Part shown: positions 48,604-57,329 of the stretch, in pieces
Layout: the number at the start of each line of letters is the position of its first letter
How positions within the stretch are numbered: the stretch's first letter is position 1
Assembly (NCBI GenBank): GCA_964641155.1
Contig: CAZXJO010000002.1
Coordinates: 186,001 to 250,000, forward strand
Direction: 5' to 3'
Origin: DTCV01 sp964641155
GTDB taxonomy: Archaea > Thermoproteota > Thermoprotei_A > Sulfolobales > NBVN01
DNA length: 64,000 nucleotides
Program-made: the position numbers and the translations under genes
The notes under the pieces: model-generated
The model's database searches: none
Told to the model about the DNA's origin: nothing
Seen by the model: only the letters and a program-made list of their open reading frames with translations

Positions 48604-50262
48604 TCAACTCGGATCTTGGAGCGTGTTCAGCACTAAGCGGATTCGCTCCGCCAAACTCCTCACACGCAGGTTATGCGGGTGCGGGAACCTGTCGTTGAGA
48701 TCCTCAACAGTGCTCAACGCAAGCATCAGGTAATTCCTCGCATTTTCTAAGTCACCGGCCTTAATACCCTTTAAAGCCCCACCCACCAACGTTAACGCGT
48801 TGTTAAGTAATTTCTTAGTAGAGGGATCAGCCCTACACATGTTTAACTCCTCTAAATCCCTCATACCCGAGAGCAGGATCTTTTCTGCGAGGCCGTATCC
48901 CCAGCCCTCGATCCGGCCTATGGACTCATTGAATTTACCTACGTTCCTCAACACATTGTTTAGGGAGTTTTCAACATTATCTATTAAGGGAATTAAGTCG
49001 GGGTGCTTATCGTGCAGTCCTAAGTAATTCCTTAACTCCTGACTCCTTCTCTGACCATCTTTCACAGCAATCTCAAATTTCTTCATAAAATCTCTAGCGG
49101 AAAGTGCTTCGCTCATCAGTTGCTTCATCAGTTCGTCACCCCCGTTCACAATCTGATTGCTTACTTTAATCACCTCTGCAATCCTCTCCCTCAACTGCTG
49201 GGATAACTTGCCGTCGCTCTCCAACCTCCTCTCCAAAACATCTGAGACCTCCTTGATGCGGATTACCTCATCTATGAAGCTCTCCTTAAACTTGTGGAGT
49301 TCCTCAAACAGGTTATTTAAGTTATCCATGCTCAGGCTTAAAGCGTCCAACACCTCTTTAACGTTTGAGAGTTCAATCACGTCTAACCAGTCAAATCCGT
49401 CGGAAACGTTCAGCAGCTGTCTTAACCTGCTAACGGCCTCTGCCAGTCCCTTCACACGCTCATCAGCGACTCGCGCAATGCTCGGTACACCCCACTTCCT
49501 TAACTCCTCAGCTTTCCTCCTTAGCCCATCAATGTCGCGGCTCAGGTTGTTTAACCGTTCGTTGATTCGGGCTTTAAACTTCTCTCTCACCTCAATGATG
49601 TGGACGTCACTTAATTCCCTACTTAGCTTTCTCACCTGTTCCCTAACCCTATTCAGCTCGTTTGAGATGTAGTCCCTGTCGTAGTTGTTTGGGTTGGCGA
49701 CTGCAGCATTTAGGTGTTCCCTAAGCCCGGTGAGAGCTACCGATAAGTTGTTAATGATTGATAGGTAGGAATCTACTGTAGGTTGCTGTAGCATGGAAGC
49801 TTCCCCCATCCTTAACAGCCTAAGCTCTAGGTTCCTCAGCGTCTCATTGAGTGCTTCAACCTCTTGGAAACTCTTCATAATCTCGACCATCATCCTGAAC
49901 TCCTCGCTACCCACGTAATCCCTCGCAGCCAGGGAGACTGCGGAATGAATGTGGCTCATACCTTCTAGGAAGTACTCTCTGGCAATCTCAACGTCTTCAG
50001 CTCTGGACACGGCGATGAGTGAATTGCTTGCGTTCTTCAACGCTCTCCGAGCCTCACTATCCGGGGGTGTGCCCCACTTAGTGAGTAATTTATCCACAAC
50101 CTGAATGCTGTGGTTGATGATTTCCGAGTAATCCCTCCCACCTCCCGAAAGTGGTGGGGTCTGCTGGGCGCTTGCCACAGCTACTTGGGAAAGGCTAATC
50201 ACTAGCGATGCAAGCAGTATTAAGCACATAGTAGTTCTTTTGACGTTTTTCATTCTTCCCAT
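48604..50262 (-). CDS. Exported, mostly helical coiled-coil protein
   Basis: A 552-residue protein. A basic start (RMKNVKRT) and the hydrophobic stretch MCLILLASLVISLSQVAVA followed by SAQQ form a signal peptide. The mature part is almost entirely charged amphipathic helix with leucine heptads, for example RVREQVRKLSRELSDVH and ERLNNLSRDIDGLRRKAEEL, with few aromatic residues and several N-x-S/T sites. There is no C-terminal membrane helix. It resembles long extracellular stalk or spacer proteins only in composition. I do not recognise the family. The coding sequence is one long uninterrupted frame and has a TATA-like box upstream. Confidence 0.6.
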   Translation of the reverse strand: MGRMKNVKRTTMCLILLASLVISLSQVAVASAQQTPPLSGGGRDYSEIINHSIQVVDKLLTKWGTPPDSEARRALKNASNSLIAVSRAEDVEIAREYFLEGMSHIHSAVSLAARDYVGSEEFRMMVEIMKSFQEVEALNETLRNLELRLLRMGEASMLQQPTVDSYLSIINNLSVALTGLREHLNAAVANPNNYDRDYISNELNRVREQVRKLSRELSDVHIIEVREKFKARINERLNNLSRDIDGLRRKAEELRKWGVPSIARVADERVKGLAEAVSRLRQLLNVSDGFDWLDVIELSNVKEVLDALSLSMDNLNNLFEELHKFKESFIDEVIRIKEVSDVLERRLESDGKLSQQLRERIAEVIKVSNQIVNGGDELMKQLMSEALSARDFMKKFEIAVKDGQRRSQELRNYLGLHDKHPDLIPLIDNVENSLNNVLRNVGKFNESIGRIEGWGYGLAEKILLSGMRDLEELNMCRADPSTKKLLNNALTLVGGALKGIKAGDLENARNYLMLALSTVEDLNDRFPHPHNLRVRSLAERIRLVLNTLQDPS

Positions 50263-50385
50263 CCGCTGATATATTTCTCGTAAGTGTTCTAAATTAAGTA
50301 CTTCGTTCTTAATCGTAAGGAACTCCTAAGGAACTGATTAGATACTTTAGAGGTAAATTTAAATAGATCCTCACTGCTTATTCTT

Positions 50386-51858
50386 GTGAGGATGCAAGGT
50401 ATGGTTGAGTTAGATTATAAGAAGTACTTGGATCAGCTTGAAGAACCTCCTCAACCCAACTTGAAGTGGATTTGGACTGTTGCAGGACCCGGTGCGATAA
50501 TAGCTTCCCTGACAGTAGGAAGTGGCGAGCTTGTGTGGACGCCTAGGGCTGCAGCAGCATTCGGCTATGCTATGGTTTGGGCATTCCTCTACGGCATCTG
50601 GATTAAGGGAGTGATTCAGTACCTAGCTAATAGGTGGCATACGTTAACAGGTATTCCTTCGTCAATAGCGACTGGTAAGGTCTTAACCAAGTGGTTCAAC
50701 CTCTTCCTAGCTGCTACAACACTGTCAGTCATGCCTATGTGGTTCGTTACTCTGAGTTCGTTATCGGCTCAAGTCCTGTGGGTCTCAACAGGTAAGCCTA
50801 TGGACCTACTATACTTCTGGGTAATAGTAGTTGTAGCTACTGAGTTACTATGCATCTTCGCAGCTAGGTTGGGTAAGGCATATAAAGTGATTGAGAAGGT
50901 AAGCTTGGCAGTGCTTTGGAGCATGTTCGTAGGTTTCTGGGCTGGAGTCTTATTGGGGACAAGACCTGATTGGGGTGCGTTCTTTTCAAACCTCTTCATA
51001 CCAAGGCCTATACCACCTTATGAGGACTGGATTAGGACGGCAGCACCCGACATATGGTCATTAACTCCGCTAATGTTATTAGGGACCGCATTAGGTTCTC
51101 TAGGCGGCGGCATTCAAGACTACGTCGGCTACCAAGCAATGTTGAGGGAGAAGGGTTGGGGCTTCCTAAGGTTCTCAGACGACATGTTGAAGAAGGTTCA
51201 TGAGATTGGGTTGCAGAAAATCTCCTTACCTGAGGACGAGGCGTCTAAGAAGAAAATAAACGGCTGGTTGCTTCCAACAAAGTTCGACTGCGGCCTATCG
51301 TTCTTCATGGTCTTCATCACAACGATACCTGCCGTAATATTGACTATTGAGGTCTTAAGACCTAGGCACTTAGCACCTTCAGGACTTAAATTAGCTGAGG
51401 TTCAAGTTGCCTGGCTTACTGAGACTTTAGGTCCCTGGGCAGGCTTACTGTGGTGGTTAGGCTCCTTCTTCGCATTCTGGGGTACTTTCTACGGCCTTCA
51501 CGAAGTGTACATGTGGACTATATACGATATGGTTAGGGGTACTTTCAAGAAGTTCGCCGACATGACACCCAACAAGGTGAGGATTTACCTATGGCCATAC
51601 ATCATAATCGTAGGTGCCATATTCTTCCTGACGAACTTCTCACTGCCGATCTTAACGGCGTTCGCGTCAGCTGCGACGCACTTATTCGCGCTCGCTCTAT
51701 GGGGTATAGCGCTGCTGTACCTAAACGTGAAGTACTTGCCCAAGGCGTACAGACCGCACATAATCATAGTGATACTAGCAATAATAGGCATATGTGTGTA
51801 CTTACCGTACGGATTAATACAATTAATACAGGTGTTCGTCCCAACGTTTAAGATATAA
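50386..51858 (+). CDS. Nramp-family transporter, atypical
   Basis: A 490-residue polytopic protein with about 11 helices and the Nramp/LeuT-like layout. TM1 reads GPGAIIASLTVGSGELVWTP. The classical D-P-G-N metal motif is replaced by V-G-S-G-E, and I do not see the TM6 M-P-H motif; the corresponding region has GSLGGGIQDYVGYQAML. A soluble loop with MLKKVHEIGLQKISLPEDEA sits mid-protein. Substrate is therefore uncertain and may not be Mn2+ or Fe2+. Start could be GTG 50386, ATG 50392 or ATG 50401. A TTTAAATAG box precedes it. Confidence 0.8.
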   Translation: MRMQGMVELDYKKYLDQLEEPPQPNLKWIWTVAGPGAIIASLTVGSGELVWTPRAAAAFGYAMVWAFLYGIWIKGVIQYLANRWHTLTGIPSSIATGKVLTKWFNLFLAATTLSVMPMWFVTLSSLSAQVLWVSTGKPMDLLYFWVIVVVATELLCIFAARLGKAYKVIEKVSLAVLWSMFVGFWAGVLLGTRPDWGAFFSNLFIPRPIPPYEDWIRTAAPDIWSLTPLMLLGTALGSLGGGIQDYVGYQAMLREKGWGFLRFSDDMLKKVHEIGLQKISLPEDEASKKKINGWLLPTKFDCGLSFFMVFITTIPAVILTIEVLRPRHLAPSGLKLAEVQVAWLTETLGPWAGLLWWLGSFFAFWGTFYGLHEVYMWTIYDMVRGTFKKFADMTPNKVRIYLWPYIIIVGAIFFLTNFSLPILTAFASAATHLFALALWGIALLYLNVKYLPKAYRPHIIIVILAIIGICVYLPYGLIQLIQVFVPTFKI

Positions 51859-52078
51859 AAACAATCGCGTAAAACGAACAAATTTTTATTAGAGACGCAT
51901 TCCTTCCTTTATATTTAAAAATTTATATTTAATTCATCGTTAACTGAGTCTGGGTTTTTAACACATGTTTATGGTCCCAGTCGCTCCACCGACATCATTA
52001 ATTCAGAGATAGTCGTCAGGTCATCCCGAGTATTAGTTCTTTAATGGATTAATTAACTTTGATGAGAAATGTTTTGAG

Positions 52079-52408
52079 GTGTCGGCGGCGGTGTTATGCG
52101 AGGTGTGTGAGGCCTCAGAAGCCACCAGCAGGTGTAGGTTGTGCGGTAGATATGTATGCAGTAAGCACATTGGTGCTGATGGGTTATGCAGTATATGCAA
52201 GGAGACTCTATGTAGTGTGTGCCATCAAAGGCTTTCAGTGAGCAGTTGCTTGGTGTGCGGCCGCATAATTTGCAAGGAGTGCTCGGTCGAACTACAGCCA
52301 TCTATCAGGGTTTGCAGGGAATGTTATAGCAGGATCCTAAGTGGTGGGGCCTACTCGAAGTACAGGAAATACCTCGAAAGGTTTGTACGGGAGTGGGGTC
52401 ATCAATAG
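52079..52408 (+). CDS. B-box-like zinc-finger protein
   Basis: A 109-residue protein with dense cysteine/histidine knuckles: CEVCEASEATSRCRLCGRYV, CSKHIGADGLCSICKETLCS, CHQRLSVSSCLVCGRIICKE and CRECYSRI. These give at least three treble-clef or B-box-type zinc sites, with the repeat C-x2-C-x7-9-C-x2-C-x4-C-x2-H/C. A basic C-terminal helix (YSKYRKYLERFVREWG) follows. It could mediate protein or nucleic-acid contacts. The start is GTG with TTTTGAGGT just before. It converges closely on the next gene. Confidence 0.75.
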   Translation: MSAAVLCEVCEASEATSRCRLCGRYVCSKHIGADGLCSICKETLCSVCHQRLSVSSCLVCGRIICKECSVELQPSIRVCRECYSRILSGGAYSKYRKYLERFVREWGHQ

Positions 52409-52411
52409 GCA

Positions 52412-53041
52412 TCAACTACCTAACACGTAAAGGTCATCATCTCTTAGTAGCCATGTAATGTACCCTCGTTTAGGGCTTAAATTGGTGGCATTCCTTAAAC
52501 TATCAAGCAGTAGCTTTAAGCGGGTTAGGTCGGGCGGTTCGGTAGTGTGTGGTACGATGCAGCCAACCACTTTAAAGTCCTTAGACAGTGCGCAAATGCT
52601 GAAGCGTGCCTCGTCGAAGAGGACGTACTCGGAGTCGTTCTCAACCTTCAATAAAGTTAAGGCATAGCCTTTAGGTGTGATTCCCTCCGCAACGTATAAG
52701 CTCCCCAGGGATGTGCCGGCTAAAGAGTTCAGGGGTGTTACAACAGCCATTACCTCTATGCTGGATTCGAGGCTCTTCGAGTTAATTAACGCTTCAGTAA
52801 GCTTTCTGAAGATTTCACCCCCCATCCTCAGTTTCATCACGTAGTAGGCCTTAGAGGCTTTACCCATGAACCTCAGAACGTCTAACACCACGTCACGTAC
52901 CCTGAGACTGGCCCTGAGGTAGGTAATTCTAACACCATCTGATAAGTCTTCAACCCTCCGCAAGAATTCGTTAATCGACTTGCTCACAGAACTATCTAAC
53001 ACTAAGTTCAGCTCAAGCGGCTCACATAGTTTAAGGTTCAT
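52412..53041 (-). CDS. Hypothetical protein
   Basis: A 209-residue soluble protein with no recognised family. Predicted alternating helices and strands include ELNLVLDSSVSKSINEFLRR at the start, VRITYLRASLRVRDVVLDVL, SSIEVMAVVTPL mid-protein and YITWLLRDDDLYVL at the end. It has no signal peptide, membrane segment or cysteine pair. ATG start. It lies back-to-back with the dtdA gene, sharing a 102-base promoter region with TTTAATGG-like A/T boxes. Confidence 0.6.
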   Translation of the reverse strand: MNLKLCEPLELNLVLDSSVSKSINEFLRRVEDLSDGVRITYLRASLRVRDVVLDVLRFMGKASKAYYVMKLRMGGEIFRKLTEALINSKSLESSIEVMAVVTPLNSLAGTSLGSLYVAEGITPKGYALTLLKVENDSEYVLFDEARFSICALSKDFKVVGCIVPHTTEPPDLTRLKLLLDSLRNATNLSPKRGYITWLLRDDDLYVLGS

Positions 53042-53143
53042 TATTACGTTAACCTCAGTAGCTATATTGTTTAATGGTTTTAAAGCTGAGCACTACCACT
53101 TAAAAACTTGGGTAGTTAGCTGAGAGGTGCGTTGTGAAGGAGT

Positions 53144-53971
53144 ATGAAGTACGGGCTGATATACAGCTTGAACGACCGTGCAGGGGTCGGAGTAGCTGAG
53201 GTCCTGAGGTCCCTGATGCCTTCAAGGCCTACTTCCTTGAAGGGGTTTGCAGAGGCTTTCATCCTTGAGGACTTGGATTCCGTATTAGCCGCGGTCAGCT
53301 GTGACATCACCGAGTGCGAGTTCGTAAACGAATTACTGGACGTTAAGTACTTGGTAATGATATCTAAGCATTTCTCTAACGTGGGGGTTAAATCGTTTAC
53401 AACCCACCATGTGGGTATACCGATACATGACTTAGAGGCTGTTAGGGGGGTTAAGGGCTTCCCCCAGTCAAACCCCGCACTCGCTAAGTCCCTCCTCAAA
53501 AACTTGAGGAGGTTTTCCGAGGAGTTCGGGTTGGAAGACTTCGTAACTTCCTATGAGGTGACCCACCACGGCCCCTTCACTGTGAGTAAGCCGTTAACGT
53601 TCGTTGAGTTGGGTAGCTCACCTGCCGAGTGGGGCCTTAGGAAGGCTCAGGACGTGATGGCCTACTCGATCATTAACTCGTTGAACGCCGACATTAAATG
53701 TGTCCCGACCGTAGGTTTCGGCGGTAACCACTATGCAAGCATGTTCACTTCTAGGGCGTTTGGAGGTGATGAATGCTACGGACACATAATACCTAACTAC
53801 GTTTTGAAGTACTTTAAAGATGACGTGGATGTTGTGGGGAGGTTGGTGGAGTACGCAGTGAGTAGCTCATCAGTCCCCACCGCTAGGGCTGTCTTAGACG
53901 GTAAGGTTCCTTCGAAGGTTAGAAAGCTAATAGTTAATTACTGCAGTGCGGTGGATTTGGAGGTTTCCTGA
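53144..53971 (+). CDS. dtdA: D-aminoacyl-tRNA deacylase, archaeal DtdA type
   Basis: A 275-residue DtdA (DTD2/GEK1-type) enzyme that removes D-amino acids or aldehyde adducts from tRNA. KYGLIYSLNDRAGVGVAEVL opens the protein, FTTHHVGIP is near residue 86, VTHHGPFTVSKPLTFVELGS near 140 and GSSPAEW follow, and VGFGGNHYASMFT near 188 carries the conserved G-G-N-H-Y. These motifs are diagnostic. The ATG has a GAAGGAGT ribosome-binding sequence. It converges on the uxaA-like gene. Confidence 0.93.
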   Translation: MKYGLIYSLNDRAGVGVAEVLRSLMPSRPTSLKGFAEAFILEDLDSVLAAVSCDITECEFVNELLDVKYLVMISKHFSNVGVKSFTTHHVGIPIHDLEAVRGVKGFPQSNPALAKSLLKNLRRFSEEFGLEDFVTSYEVTHHGPFTVSKPLTFVELGSSPAEWGLRKAQDVMAYSIINSLNADIKCVPTVGFGGNHYASMFTSRAFGGDECYGHIIPNYVLKYFKDDVDVVGRLVEYAVSSSSVPTARAVLDGKVPSKVRKLIVNYCSAVDLEVS

Positions 53972-53979
53972 GGGCGTAA

Positions 53980-55140
53980 CTAGAAGGACGTCTTAACCCT
54001 CCATATGGAGTACTCGCCGTGTTTTAAAATTTCCGAAGTTGTTAGGGCTCCCGAGGAGACCTCGATGACCTTCAAGAACAGTCTCTCACCAGCCTCTTCT
54101 AATGTCTCACTACCCTCAACCACGCCCCCCACGCATACGTCTATCACGTTACGTAACTTCCCACACGTCTCAGGGTTCCCAGTGACCTTAATCACTGGTG
54201 AGATCGGGGACCCCGCAGGGGTGCCCCGCCCCGTCGTGAATATTATTAGCTGAGCGCCGCCCGCCACTAACCCAGTGACTGATTCAACGTCGTACCCCGG
54301 AGTATTCATGAACACAACCCCTTTCCTCTTAGGCTTCTCAGCGTAGTCCACGACGTCTTCGATGGGTCTGGAACCGCTCTTAATTATCGCACCTAATGAC
54401 TTCTCCTCGATCGTTGTGAGGCCTCCAGCTATGTTACCTGGGGTTGGGTTTGTCCCCCTTATGTCGAGGCCTGACTCAAGTATCTCATTTTCGAACCATT
54501 TCACATAATTAATGAACCTCTCCTTAAGGCCTTCATCCTTAATCCTCTTAAGAAGTAGGTGTTCAGCACCTATAACCTCCGGTGTTTCAGCGAATATCAC
54601 TGTCCCACCCAAATCGACTAGTTTATCGCTTACATAGCCTACCGCAGGATTCGCCGCGATGGATGACGTGGAATCTGAGCCCCCGCACTCCAAACCAACC
54701 ACTAGGTTGGAAAGGTCGAAGGTCTTCCTACGTAGTTTACTCACATCCTCAACAAATTTACGAAGCACTCTAACACCCCTCTCTATAGTTCCCTCATAAC
54801 CCAGCTCCTGAACTACGAGCACCTCAACAGGCCTCCCACTCCTAGCGATCTCATCACCTAACTTATGGGGGTCTACCTTCTCGCATCCTAGGCCGATGAC
54901 CAGAACGGAGAAAACGTTCGGGTTGGTGGCAGTACCGAGCAACGTCCTATACGTCAGGTTGAAGTCATACCCGAGCTGAGTACACCCGCATGTATGAAGG
55001 GCTACTGAGGTATTACCCACCGTGGATCCCAACTTACTTGCAACGTCATTAACGCATATCACTGAGGGGAGTATCAACACCTTATTCCTAACCCCTACAG
55101 ACCCGTCCACGTTCTCGTAACCTAAGAAATGATGAGTCAT
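53980..55140 (-). CDS. UxaA/GarD-family sugar-acid dehydratase, large domain
   Basis: A 386-residue protein corresponding to the C-terminal catalytic part of altronate/galactarate dehydratases. Signals are FLGYENVDGSVGVRNKVLIL at the start, TCGCTQLGYD near 50, VIGLGCEKVD near 82, GLECGGSDSTSSIAANPAVG near 150, GNIAGGLTTIEEKSLGAI near 238 and FTTGRGTPAGSPISPVIKVTGN near 305. These are family motifs that contribute to the metal site. The small N-terminal SAF domain is not fused and no SAF gene is beside it; it may be encoded elsewhere. It would dehydrate a sugar acid to a 2-keto-3-deoxy acid. ATG start. Confidence 0.85.
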   Translation of the reverse strand: MTHHFLGYENVDGSVGVRNKVLILPSVICVNDVASKLGSTVGNTSVALHTCGCTQLGYDFNLTYRTLLGTATNPNVFSVLVIGLGCEKVDPHKLGDEIARSGRPVEVLVVQELGYEGTIERGVRVLRKFVEDVSKLRRKTFDLSNLVVGLECGGSDSTSSIAANPAVGYVSDKLVDLGGTVIFAETPEVIGAEHLLLKRIKDEGLKERFINYVKWFENEILESGLDIRGTNPTPGNIAGGLTTIEEKSLGAIIKSGSRPIEDVVDYAEKPKRKGVVFMNTPGYDVESVTGLVAGGAQLIIFTTGRGTPAGSPISPVIKVTGNPETCGKLRNVIDVCVGGVVEGSETLEEAGERLFLKVIEVSSGALTTSEILKHGEYSIWRVKTSF

Positions 55141-55395
55141 TGCAGCACCACCTAATTCATAAAGCAGGTTATTAAAAACATGACGTCGGCAGCGGGACGT
55201 GTTACTAACCTCTAGACCATTCTTTTAAGTATGTGATGAAACCCTACCACACCCAACTACTTCCCCTACCTGTAGTCTTCATCGATCAACACTCGTGAAT
55301 AGACCTCAACAGTTTTCATTCACTGAGTTTAATCCGGTGAACGGATCACTACTTACATGTTTATGTTTGATGACGTGATTGCCTTCAGAGGAAAA

Positions 55396-55437
55396 GTTTT
55401 TTAAGTAGGTGCACTTTTCTAAAATACAGGGTGCACT
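55396..55437 (+). promoter_or_regulatory. Promoter with repeated GTGCAC operator before fmdE
   Basis: A TTTTTTAAG TATA-like box (55396-55404) is followed by GGTGCACT at 55408-55415 and an exact second GGTGCACT at 55430-55437 that abuts the GTG start. GTGCAC is its own complement, so the two sites form both a direct and an inverted repeat, with centres 22 bases apart and 16 bases between the hexamers. The sites bracket the expected transcription start. A metal-responsive repressor is likely because the genes downstream are FmdE and a chelate importer. Confidence 0.55.
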
Positions 55438-56133
55438 GTGGTTAGCGGGGAGTTAATTGGAAAAGCGCGTGAAGTACACGGACACGTATGCCCCTTCTTG
55501 GTGGTAGGTTTAAGGGTCGGTGAGGTAGCGCTTAGTAAACTCGGGGTGGGTAGACCGGGTTTTACGGAGAGTCTTAGGGAGGACATCATAGCGATTGTAG
55601 AGGTGAACAACTGTATGAGTGATGGAATACAGATAGCGACTGGTTGTACGTTTGGTAATAACTCATTGATATACCTTGACACGGGTAAGAACGCAGTAAC
55701 TATTCTGAGGAGGGGTAGTAGGAGGGGTGTAAGGATATACGTAGACTCCGAGAAAATAGGTGAGAAGCACTTCCCTCGAGAAGCGGTGGAACTGTTTAGA
55801 AAAGTCAGAGTCAGGGGAGAGGGTAGTGAGGAGGATGTGAGGAGGCTGCGCGAGCTATGGGAGGAAATAGCGTTGAGACTTGCTGATATCCCAGAGGAGG
55901 AGTTCACGATACAGGAAGTAGAGCTAACAGATGACTTGGAGAGGGCGCCAATATTCGAGAGCGTGAGGTGTGCTGAGTGTGGGGAGCTGGTAATGGCTCC
56001 TAAGGCAGTGTACATTGATGGGAAACCATACTGCGCGACCTGTGCCGGTAGGGAGGTCCCGGCCGTCATTGGTAGGGGGATAGTCCCAACCCTTCCCACA
56101 CCGTTCAAAGTACTCCGTGTTTTGGGTAAGTAG
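55438..56133 (+). CDS. FmdE-like metal-binding protein with C-terminal zinc ribbon
   Basis: A 231-residue FmdE-family protein. The N-terminal domain has AREVHGHVCPFLVVGLRVG (H and C ligands), VEVNNCMSDGIQIATGCTFG and NNSLIYLDTGKNAVTIL, which are the family core. The C-terminal knuckle CAECGELVMAPKAVYIDGKP is followed by CATCAG. FmdE was named from a molybdenum formylmethanofuran dehydrogenase operon, but relatives occur widely beside metal uptake genes, and the function is unproven. It starts at the GTG that abuts the second GTGCAC repeat. The binding-protein gene begins eight bases after the stop. Confidence 0.88.
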   Translation: MVSGELIGKAREVHGHVCPFLVVGLRVGEVALSKLGVGRPGFTESLREDIIAIVEVNNCMSDGIQIATGCTFGNNSLIYLDTGKNAVTILRRGSRRGVRIYVDSEKIGEKHFPREAVELFRKVRVRGEGSEEDVRRLRELWEEIALRLADIPEEEFTIQEVELTDDLERAPIFESVRCAECGELVMAPKAVYIDGKPYCATCAGREVPAVIGRGIVPTLPTPFKVLRVLGK

Positions 56134-56141
56134 TTGTAGGG

Positions 56142-57329
56142 GTGGTAGCGGTGGGGGTTGGGAAGCTCCTCATACTGTCCCTAATACTCCTAGCATTAAC
56201 AACTATGCTGATATTCACAAAGCACGGCCTCACACCGTCAGGCACTACACGCACTGAGCAAGTACTCACTACCGGGTCGGTAAGTGTTAATGAAGAAGTA
56301 GTAGGACATGTGACGGTAGTGGACGTGGCTGGGAGGACTCTCAGCATACCGAGGAACATCTCTAGGATTATAGCTATAGGGCCCGGCGCCCTCAGACTAG
56401 TTGCGTACCTTAACGCAATGGATTTAGTGGTGGGTGTTGAGGAGCTGGAAGTAAGTAGCTGTATTGGGAGAGACTACGCAATGGCGTACTGCGACTACAT
56501 TAAGAACCTACCAGTGATAGGTCCTGGAGGACCTAGGAACCCGCCGGACCCGGAAAGGATAATGCAGGTGAAGCCCCAATTGATAATTATGAGTAGGACA
56601 TACGTAAACATGTATCCGCCGGAGAGACTTGAGTTGGAGACGGGAGTCCCCGTAATGGTCGTGGATTACGGGTCGCCTGGGTATCTACAGCTTGAGGGCT
56701 TGAAGGGAGTACTTCAGATCCTGGGAAAGGCATTGAATAAGGAGGAGAGTGCTAATCATCTAATCAACTACGTTGACTCAGTGGCCGCCGACTTGAAGAG
56801 TAGGGTGGAAACCACTACGTGGAAACCCAGCGTCTACATAGGCGCGGTATCATACCAGGGCGCTCAACCGTTCACCGTCTCACAGTCGATGTTCGCACCC
56901 TTAGTACTACTCAACACGTCCTCAATAGTTGATGAGCTGAGGCCTGAGGGTGGGAGGGTGGATGTGGATTTCGAATGGTTGATTAAGAGGCAGCCGGACT
57001 TCGTATTCATAGATGAGGGCAATTTAAACGTAGTCATAGATGATTTCTCAAAGAATAAGGAGAGGTACTGTCAACTGAGGGTGTTCAGGGAGGGGAGGGT
57101 TTACGGTGTAGTACCTTTCAACCACTACCACACCAACATAGCCACGGCCATCGCCAACGCATACTACATCGGTAAAGTCCTGTATCCAGAGGCGTTCACT
57201 GATATCGACCCGGTTGAGAAGGCGGACGAGGTCTTCAAGGCTTTCACCGGTAAACCACTGTACAACTCGTTTACTAAGGGCGGATATCAGGGGTATGTGA
57301 ACTTAGCCGAGTTCCTTATGTGTGATTGA
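56142..57329 (+). CDS. ABC transporter substrate-binding protein, iron/cobalamin/chelate type
   Basis: A 395-residue extracellular receptor. Residues 7-24 (LLILSLILLALTTMLIF) are an anchor helix. The PF01497-type fold follows: TVVDVAGRTLSIPRNISRII, IGPGALRLVAYLNAMDLVVG, VKPQLIIMSRTYV and PSVYIGAVSYQGAQPF. Two cysteines in SCIGRDYAMAYC near residue 108-119 could form a disulphide or bind ligand. It resembles receptors for Fe-siderophore, cobalamin, heme or metal oxyanion-type ligands; the FmdE neighbour suggests a metal such as Mo, W or Ni (inference). The stop overlaps the permease start. Confidence 0.85.
   Translation: MVAVGVGKLLILSLILLALTTMLIFTKHGLTPSGTTRTEQVLTTGSVSVNEEVVGHVTVVDVAGRTLSIPRNISRIIAIGPGALRLVAYLNAMDLVVGVEELEVSSCIGRDYAMAYCDYIKNLPVIGPGGPRNPPDPERIMQVKPQLIIMSRTYVNMYPPERLELETGVPVMVVDYGSPGYLQLEGLKGVLQILGKALNKEESANHLINYVDSVAADLKSRVETTTWKPSVYIGAVSYQGAQPFTVSQSMFAPLVLLNTSSIVDELRPEGGRVDVDFEWLIKRQPDFVFIDEGNLNVVIDDFSKNKERYCQLRVFREGRVYGVVPFNHYHTNIATAIANAYYIGKVLYPEAFTDIDPVEKADEVFKAFTGKPLYNSFTKGGYQGYVNLAEFLMCD

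Noticed and set aside
49157..49672. 171-codon plus-strand frame inside the coiled-coil gene
   Set aside because: Low-complexity Ser/Leu-rich antisense of a heptad-rich coding strand; no start context.
52059..52241. Alternative plus-strand frame overlapping the zinc-finger gene
   Set aside because: The frame from GTG 52079 gives ordered Cys/His pairs; the alternative gives none.
55408..55437. A riboswitch in the fmdE leader
   Set aside because: The second repeat abuts the start codon and the leader is too short to fold an aptamer; a protein operator is more likely.
55419..56108. 229-codon open frame on the minus strand opposite fmdE
   Set aside because: It is Ser/Thr/Pro/Leu-rich, which is typical of an antisense shadow, and fmdE on the plus strand has clear family motifs and a promoter.
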